Shown piece by piece: positions 20,130 through 24,549 of a stretch of 24,549 nt of DNA. Every line of letters starts with the position of its first letter. Positions within the stretch are counted from its first letter, which is position 1. The notes beneath the pieces were generated by a model, which was not told the origin of the DNA, ran no database searches, and saw only the letters and a program-made list of their open reading frames with translations. The DNA lies in IMG/VR virus record IMGVR_UViG_3300030333_002837, positions 1 to 24,549 of that record; one strand, 5' to 3'. The translations under genes were made by a program, and so were the position numbers. This DNA is from a virus.

Positions 20130-21359
20130 ATGGCAAAAAAGAAAAAAGAAACAGTAGTTGAAGAAACTACTAAAGAAAAAGTAATGGAGGAAACTCCCGT
20201 GGAGAAAAAAGAAAAAGAAACTCCTAAAATTGATTTAGAAAAATTTGACAGTAAAGACGATGAAACCGTTGTTAAAGTTGATCTATCTAAACCAGTAGAA
20301 GAAAAAAATGAAAAAGAGGAAGTTACAAAGGTTAATCTAAAAAAAGACAACTCTGAAAATAAAGAAGATAGTGTTATAGAAGAAGTTGTTGAAGAAAATA
20401 AAGAAGAAGAGCCTAAAGAAGACACGCCTATTATAGAAGAAGTTACAGAAGAAAATACCGCAGAAAAACATGCTGAGAAAGTTGCTGAGGTTGTAGAGGA
20501 AGAAGTAAATAAATCTATAGAGGAAAATGTAGCTTTACCTGATAGTATTCAAAAGTTGTTAACTTTTATGGAAGAGACAGGAGGTAATTTATACGATTAT
20601 GTTAAATTAAATCAAGATTTTTCTGAAATGGATAATGACACTTTACTTAGAGAGTACTACAAGCAAACAAAACCTCATTTATCAGAAGACGAAGTTGAGT
20701 TTGTAATGGAAGATAAGTTCTCTTTTGACGAAGAATCAGACGATGAAAGAGATGTAAAACGAAAGAAATTAGCTTTGAAGGAGCAAGTTGCTCAAGCAAG
20801 GCACCACTTGGAAAGTGTAAAATCCAAATACTATGAAGATATCAAAAGCGGGTTAAGGCTTCCTGAAGAAGCTCAAAAAGCTTTAGATTTTTTCAACAGA
20901 TATAACGAGGAATCAAAAAAGAGTAATGAGGTGTTAGAAGACCAAGCAAAAGTTTTTAAAACAAAAACCGACAATGTTTTTAACGATAAATTCAAAGGTT
21001 TTGAATATAATGTTGGAGATAAAAGATTTAGGTTTAATATAAAAAACACTAGCGAGGTTAGAGAAACTCAAGGTGACATTAATAACTTTATAGGAAAGTT
21101 TCTTAATAAAGATATGAAAATGGAAGACGCTGAGGGTTATCACAAGTCTCTTTATACTGCTATGAATGCAGATGCTATTGCTAATCATTTTTATGAACAA
21201 GGAAAAGCTGATGCTATCAAAGAAAGTATTGCTAAGTCTAAAAACATCGATATGACTCCTAGACAATCATACGGAGAAAACGTAAACACTAGTGGTTTAA
21301 AAGTTAGATCTCTTGACGATGGTCCTGATTTTAAGTTTCAAATTAAAAATAAAAAATAA
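20130..21359 (+). CDS. Capsid scaffolding-like protein (409 aa)
   Basis: A 409-residue protein between portal and capsid, the usual place for a scaffold. Residues 1-160 are a low-complexity Glu/Lys/Val region (MAKKKKETVVEETTKEKVME, EEPKEDTPIIEEVTEEN); the rest is helical and charged with LALKEQVAQARHHLESVKSK in the middle and a C-terminal end LDDGPDFKFQIKNKK. No protease triad can be seen. The first codons and the preceding leader closely match those of the gene at 22951. Scaffold is the best fit by position and composition; sequence identity to known scaffolds is not claimed. Confidence 0.8.
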   Translation: MAKKKKETVVEETTKEKVMEETPVEKKEKETPKIDLEKFDSKDDETVVKVDLSKPVEEKNEKEEVTKVNLKKDNSENKEDSVIEEVVEENKEEEPKEDTPIIEEVTEENTAEKHAEKVAEVVEEEVNKSIEENVALPDSIQKLLTFMEETGGNLYDYVKLNQDFSEMDNDTLLREYYKQTKPHLSEDEVEFVMEDKFSFDEESDDERDVKRKKLALKEQVAQARHHLESVKSKYYEDIKSGLRLPEEAQKALDFFNRYNEESKKSNEVLEDQAKVFKTKTDNVFNDKFKGFEYNVGDKRFRFNIKNTSEVRETQGDINNFIGKFLNKDMKMEDAEGYHKSLYTAMNADAIANHFYEQGKADAIKESIAKSKNIDMTPRQSYGENVNTSGLKVRSLDDGPDFKFQIKNKK

Positions 21360-21379
21360 CAATTTAAAAATTAAAAATT

Positions 21380-22876
21380 ATGGCAATTACTGCAGGAGGT
21401 AGTTTAAATAGCACGCCAGCTCCACAAAAGCAAACGTTAGCTACAAACTACTTAGATTTTACGGGAACAAGTGATACTACTTGGGCTCAACAATACCTGC
21501 CTGATTTGATGGAAAAAGAAGCTGAAGTATTTGGTCCTAGGACTATTTCTGGTTTCCTTTCTCAAGTTGGAGCAGAAGAAGCGATGATGGCTGACCAAGT
21601 AGTTTGGTCTGAACAAGGTCGTTTACACTTACATTATACTGGTGAGATCACTGATGGTGATGCTGGTACAATTGCAGGTGGACAAATTACTATTGGTAAT
21701 GATATCGATGGTAAATCAGCTGGTGCTAATCACGGTATTAGAAAAAATGATACTGTTATTGTTGCTAGTTCTGAAGGTACAGTTAAAGCATTAGTTACAT
21801 TAGTAAACAATGCTGTTATTGATGTAGCTCCTTACGGGGTTGTTGACTTAAATGATGTGTTTACAGATAGCCAAGGTGCTAATTCGGTTAACGTATTAGT
21901 TTATGGTTCTGAATACGGAAAAGGAGACAACTACGATGGAAGCTCTACAAGAGGTGCTAATGAACCTAAATTCCAAACTTTCTCTAACAAACCAATCATA
22001 ATGAAAGATTACTACGAAGTATCAGGTTCTGATACAGCTAGAATTGGTTGGGTAGAAGTTTCTGGAGAAATGGGTCAATCAGGTTACTTATGGTACTTAA
22101 AAGCTGAAGCTGACACTAGAGCTAGATTTACTGATTACTTAGAGATGTCTATGTTAGAAAGTGTTAAAGGTGGTGTTGCTGGTGGTTACACTGGCGGTGT
22201 TGCTGATTTAACAGATTCTCACTTTGATCATTTAGGTGCTACAGATACAACTGGTACTCAAGGTTTATTTAATGCTATTGAAGAAAGAGGTAATGTTACT
22301 ACTGGTGTTACTGGTGTTAACGCTGCTACTGATTTAGCTGAATTCGATGCTATCTTAGCTGAGTTTGATAAGCAAGGTGCTATTGAAGAAAACATGATGT
22401 TTGTAAATAGAGATACTTCTCTAGCTATGGATGATATGTTAGCTTCTATGAATTCTTATGGTGCTGGTGGTACTTCTTACGGAGTATTCCAAAACTCTGA
22501 AGATATGGCACTTAATTTAGGTTTCTCTGGATTCCGTAGAGGTTCTTATGATTTCTATAAATCAGATATGAGATACTTAAATGATAAAGCTACTAGAGGT
22601 GGTATCAACACTGCTTACTCTGCTGGTGCTATTAGAGGAATGATTATTCCTGCTGGTACATCTACAGTTTACGATCAAGCATTAGGAAAGAATCTTAAAC
22701 GTCCTTTCTTACACGTTAGATATAGAGCTTCACAAATGGATGACAGAAGAATGAAATCATGGGTTACTGGTTCGGTTGGTGCTGCTACATCTGCACTTGA
22801 CGCGATGCAGATACACATGTTATCTGAAAGATGTCTAGTTACACAAGGTGCTAATAACTTCATGATAATGAAGTAA
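21380..22876 (+). CDS. Major capsid protein (HK97-fold type)
   Basis: A 498-residue Gly/Ala/Thr/Ser-rich protein. It starts MAITAGGSLNSTPAPQKQTL and has a helical N-arm (WAQQYLPDLMEKEAEVFGPR), a long central domain and ends with DAMQIHMLSERCLVTQGANN and FMIMK. Position after the scaffold, size, composition and strong bias to GCT/GGT codons (a sign of high expression) all point to the shell protein. Its arrangement resembles crAss-like major capsid proteins of about 490-510 residues. The leader AATTTAAAAATTAAAAATTATG has no Shine-Dalgarno sequence but fits Bacteroidota initiation. A rho-independent terminator follows. Confidence 0.88.
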   Translation: MAITAGGSLNSTPAPQKQTLATNYLDFTGTSDTTWAQQYLPDLMEKEAEVFGPRTISGFLSQVGAEEAMMADQVVWSEQGRLHLHYTGEITDGDAGTIAGGQITIGNDIDGKSAGANHGIRKNDTVIVASSEGTVKALVTLVNNAVIDVAPYGVVDLNDVFTDSQGANSVNVLVYGSEYGKGDNYDGSSTRGANEPKFQTFSNKPIIMKDYYEVSGSDTARIGWVEVSGEMGQSGYLWYLKAEADTRARFTDYLEMSMLESVKGGVAGGYTGGVADLTDSHFDHLGATDTTGTQGLFNAIEERGNVTTGVTGVNAATDLAEFDAILAEFDKQGAIEENMMFVNRDTSLAMDDMLASMNSYGAGGTSYGVFQNSEDMALNLGFSGFRRGSYDFYKSDMRYLNDKATRGGINTAYSAGAIRGMIIPAGTSTVYDQALGKNLKRPFLHVRYRASQMDDRRMKSWVTGSVGAATSALDAMQIHMLSERCLVTQGANNFMIMK

Positions 22877-22890
22877 GCATTTATTATATT

Positions 22891-22927
22891 AAAGAGTCGA
22901 GGCTTCGGCCTCGGCCCTTTATTTTTA
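22891..22927 (+). terminator. Rho-independent terminator after the capsid gene
   Basis: CGAGGC-TTCG-GCCTCG (22898-22913) is a perfect six-pair stem closed by a UUCG tetraloop, flanked by AAAGAGT and GCCCTTTATTTTTATT. It probably lets capsid mRNA be stopped or stabilised separately from the downstream genes. Confidence 0.78.
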
Positions 22928-22950
22928 TTAATTTTATTATATATTATATT

Positions 22951-23778
22951 ATGGCAAAAAAGAAAAAAATAGAGGTAGAAGAACCTCAAGTTCAAGAACA
23001 AATAGTAGAAACACCGGAAGATATTAAAGAAAAACCTCTTCCAACACCAGAAAACACATGGGAAGTAAAAGATAGATTGTATTATTTAAGAGGTAGAGAA
23101 AAACCAATATCTTATATGATTAGATCTTCAGATATATATTACTTTGACGAAGATTTAGGTTATGAAAGAGAGTTAAAATATACAAAAAACCAAAAAACCC
23201 CATTTGTAGATGAAATGAAGGGAGACCAAAGATTAGATCATATAATTTTTAGAAATGGTAGTTTGTTTGTTCCTAGAAACAAACAGACATTGCAAAAATT
23301 ATTATCTTTGTATCATCCGCATAGAGATCAAATATTTGAAGAGTATAAACCTATTAAGGAGGCTGAAGATCAAATGACAATATTAGAAATGGAAGCAGAT
23401 GCTTTGTTAGCTGCTAAAAATATGGATATTGACATGGCTGAAGCAATACTTCGTGTTGAGAACGGTTCTAGTGTGTCTAACATGAGTTCTAAGGAGCTTA
23501 AACGTGATTTACTTATATTTGCTAAGAAAAATCCTAAACTTTTCTTAGATTTAGCTGTTGATGAAAATGTTCAACTTAGAAATTTTGGTATTAAAGCTAC
23601 AGAATTAGGTATATTAAGCCTATCTAGCGATCAAAGGTATTTTTCTTGGGCATCGAATGGTAGAAAATTACTTACTGTTCCTTTTGATGAACACCCATAT
23701 TCAGCTTTAGCCGCTTGGTTTAAAACTGATGAAGGTATGGAAATTTATTCCAATATAGAAAAAAGATTAAACGATTAA
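22951..23778 (+). CDS. Conserved post-capsid phage protein (275 aa)
   Basis: A 275-residue protein with a basic-acidic N-terminus (MAKKKKIEVEEPQVQEQIVE), a beta-rich part (WEVKDRLYYLRGREKPISYM, RELKYTKNQKTPFVDE, RNGSLFVPRNKQTLQKLL) and a helical C-terminal half (EAEDQMTILEMEADALLAAK, LKRDLLIFAKKNPKLFLDLA). Similar proteins follow the capsid gene in other Bacteroidota phages, in my recollection, without a confirmed role; head completion or assembly is the likely context. It shares its leader and MAKKKK start with the scaffold gene. It is followed by a strong hairpin. Confidence 0.75.
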   Translation: MAKKKKIEVEEPQVQEQIVETPEDIKEKPLPTPENTWEVKDRLYYLRGREKPISYMIRSSDIYYFDEDLGYERELKYTKNQKTPFVDEMKGDQRLDHIIFRNGSLFVPRNKQTLQKLLSLYHPHRDQIFEEYKPIKEAEDQMTILEMEADALLAAKNMDIDMAEAILRVENGSSVSNMSSKELKRDLLIFAKKNPKLFLDLAVDENVQLRNFGIKATELGILSLSSDQRYFSWASNGRKLLTVPFDEHPYSALAAWFKTDEGMEIYSNIEKRLND

Positions 23779-23785
23779 TCTAACT

Positions 23786-23822
23786 GTAGTGGCAGTCGCC
23801 CTACGGGGCGATTGCAAACTAC
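23786..23822 (+). terminator. Strong intergenic hairpin without a T-run
   Basis: GTAGT and ACTAC form the outer stem around GCAGTCGCCC-TAC-GGGGCGATTGC (one G-U pair, loop TAC). No T-run follows; the sequence becomes A-rich, so an intrinsic terminator is doubtful. It may stabilise or partition the mRNA ahead of the connector gene. Confidence 0.45.
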
Positions 23823-23838
23823 AAATTAAAAAGAAATT

Positions 23839-24549
23839 ATGATAAGAGTAGATAAAATATATCAACGTGTTTTATTGTTAGCAAATAAAGAACAAAGAGG
23901 CTACATAACACCTCAAGAATTTAATGTGATGGCGAACCAGGCGCAGATGGATATTTTTGAGCAATACTTTTATGACTTAAGTCAATTTAGAAGAAGACCT
24001 GGAAACGACACTATTCATTCTGATATGGTAGATGTCTTAGAAGAAAAAATACAAGTTTTTAAAAAAGAATCAGAAGTGACTTATAATACCACATATGATT
24101 TGTACAATCTAAGTTCTCTTACTAATTTATATAGAATCTCTAACGTAAGAAGAGATCGAGTTCTAGACGCAAACAACAATGTTTTAGCTGAGACGTCTAG
24201 CATAGAAGAGGTTTCTCAAGGTGAACTTAACTACATGACAACTCCATTGACTAAACCTAGTTATCTTAGAGCTGTATATGTAAGAAAAGAAGATAAAATA
24301 AAAGTCTACCCATCCCCTAGTCTTACCACTAATTATAATATAAAAGTTGAGTGGATTAGAAAACCCAAACAAGTTAATTGGACTTTTGTTGTCGTGGGAC
24401 AAAGACCTTTGTATAACGCTAGTGCTCCAGACCACCAAGACTTTGAACTGCACCCTTCAGAAGAAACAGAACTAGTATTAAAAATATTAACTTTAGCAGG
24501 TTTTACTTTAAAAGATGAAGCCCTATATAGTTTATCAGCACAAGAAGAT
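23839..24549 (+). CDS. Connector/tail-ring-like structural protein, partial at the right edge
   Basis: An open frame of 237 codons that runs off the window. It starts at ATG 23839 behind AAATTAAAAAGAAATTATG. The N-terminus MIRVDKIYQRVLLLANKEQR, followed by GYITPQEFNVMANQAQMDIF and EQYFYDLSQF, matches a pattern I recall in structural proteins (head-tail connector or tail stabilisation proteins) of marine Bacteroidota and crAss-like phages. The middle has beta strands with IKVYPSPSLTTNYNIKVEWI and a W.RKP motif, then a helical ending that is cut. Its place after capsid and post-capsid genes fits a ring or adaptor at the neck. The exact function is not established. Confidence 0.8.
   Translation, partial: MIRVDKIYQRVLLLANKEQRGYITPQEFNVMANQAQMDIFEQYFYDLSQFRRRPGNDTIHSDMVDVLEEKIQVFKKESEVTYNTTYDLYNLSSLTNLYRISNVRRDRVLDANNNVLAETSSIEEVSQGELNYMTTPLTKPSYLRAVYVRKEDKIKVYPSPSLTTNYNIKVEWIRKPKQVNWTFVVVGQRPLYNASAPDHQDFELHPSEETELVLKILTLAGFTLKDEALYSLSAQED

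Noticed and set aside
19991-20425. Leftward frame of 144 codons across the portal end and scaffold start
   Set aside because: It is a Ser/Phe repeat sequence generated by the complement of the Glu/Lys-rich scaffold N-terminus.
1-24549. CRISPR array, insertion sequence, integrase or attachment site
   Set aside because: No regularly spaced repeats, transposase or integrase motifs, or terminal inverted repeats were seen on either strand.
1-24549. Stop-codon reassignment, as in some crAss-like phages
   Set aside because: The major genes are intact under the standard code, and TAA, TAG and TGA all appear as ordinary gene ends (for example TAG at 14462-14464 and TGA at 15257-15259).

Overview
The window is a piece of a tailed double-stranded DNA phage genome that probably infects a Bacteroidota (flavobacterial, likely marine) host. 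The phage call rests on a contiguous packaging and head block: large terminase, portal, acidic scaffold-like protein, major capsid protein, then a head-tail connector-type gene. The host inference rests on AT-rich DNA, almost no Shine-Dalgarno sequences, A-rich leaders such as AAATTAAAAATTATG before most genes, and short SxC-type lipoproteins. The order and sizes of the head proteins (terminase 738 aa, portal 799 aa, capsid 498 aa) recall crAss-like and related marine Bacteroidota podoviruses; that placement is from memory of the families and was not searched.

Layout. (1) Positions 1-3765, minus strand: a leftward arm of small, mostly unrecognised genes, three of them tiny lipoproteins, plus a tRNA-like element and a pair of paralogous small genes. 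Five copies of a bipartite element, TATTATCC-N9-CGTATTW as read on the plus strand, sit in front of leftward genes and look like a dedicated promoter class. A nine-base word, TGCTATACA, occurs six times in the same arm, several times beside GC-rich hairpins. (2) Positions 3766-4190: a divergent intergenic region with a GC hairpin, G-runs, a 12-bp palindrome and GTACCC direct repeats. (3) Positions 4191-8856, plus strand: a protein with a pre-toxin-like hydrophobic centre, a basic HH-motif protein, and five small proteins sharing a PFK...G.PFK N-terminal motif. (4) Positions 8880-10689: phage groEL followed by overlapping groES, the reverse of the usual bacterial order. (5) Positions 10759-15479: three tandem paralogous probable virion proteins, a winged-helix protein, an HExxH protein, a holin-like membrane protein, a beta-rich structural protein and small conserved phage proteins. 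(6) Positions 15479-24549: terminase, portal, scaffold, capsid, a conserved post-capsid protein, and a connector-like gene that runs off the right edge.

How the parts fit: the left arm looks like early or host-takeover genes transcribed away from the divergent region, and the right side looks like the late morphogenesis operon. The chaperonin pair lies inside the late block, which suggests it folds capsid or other structural proteins. The most unusual features are the conserved N-terminal tag, which is kept at the protein level while its DNA has diverged at synonymous sites, and the repeated promoter-like element of the leftward arm.
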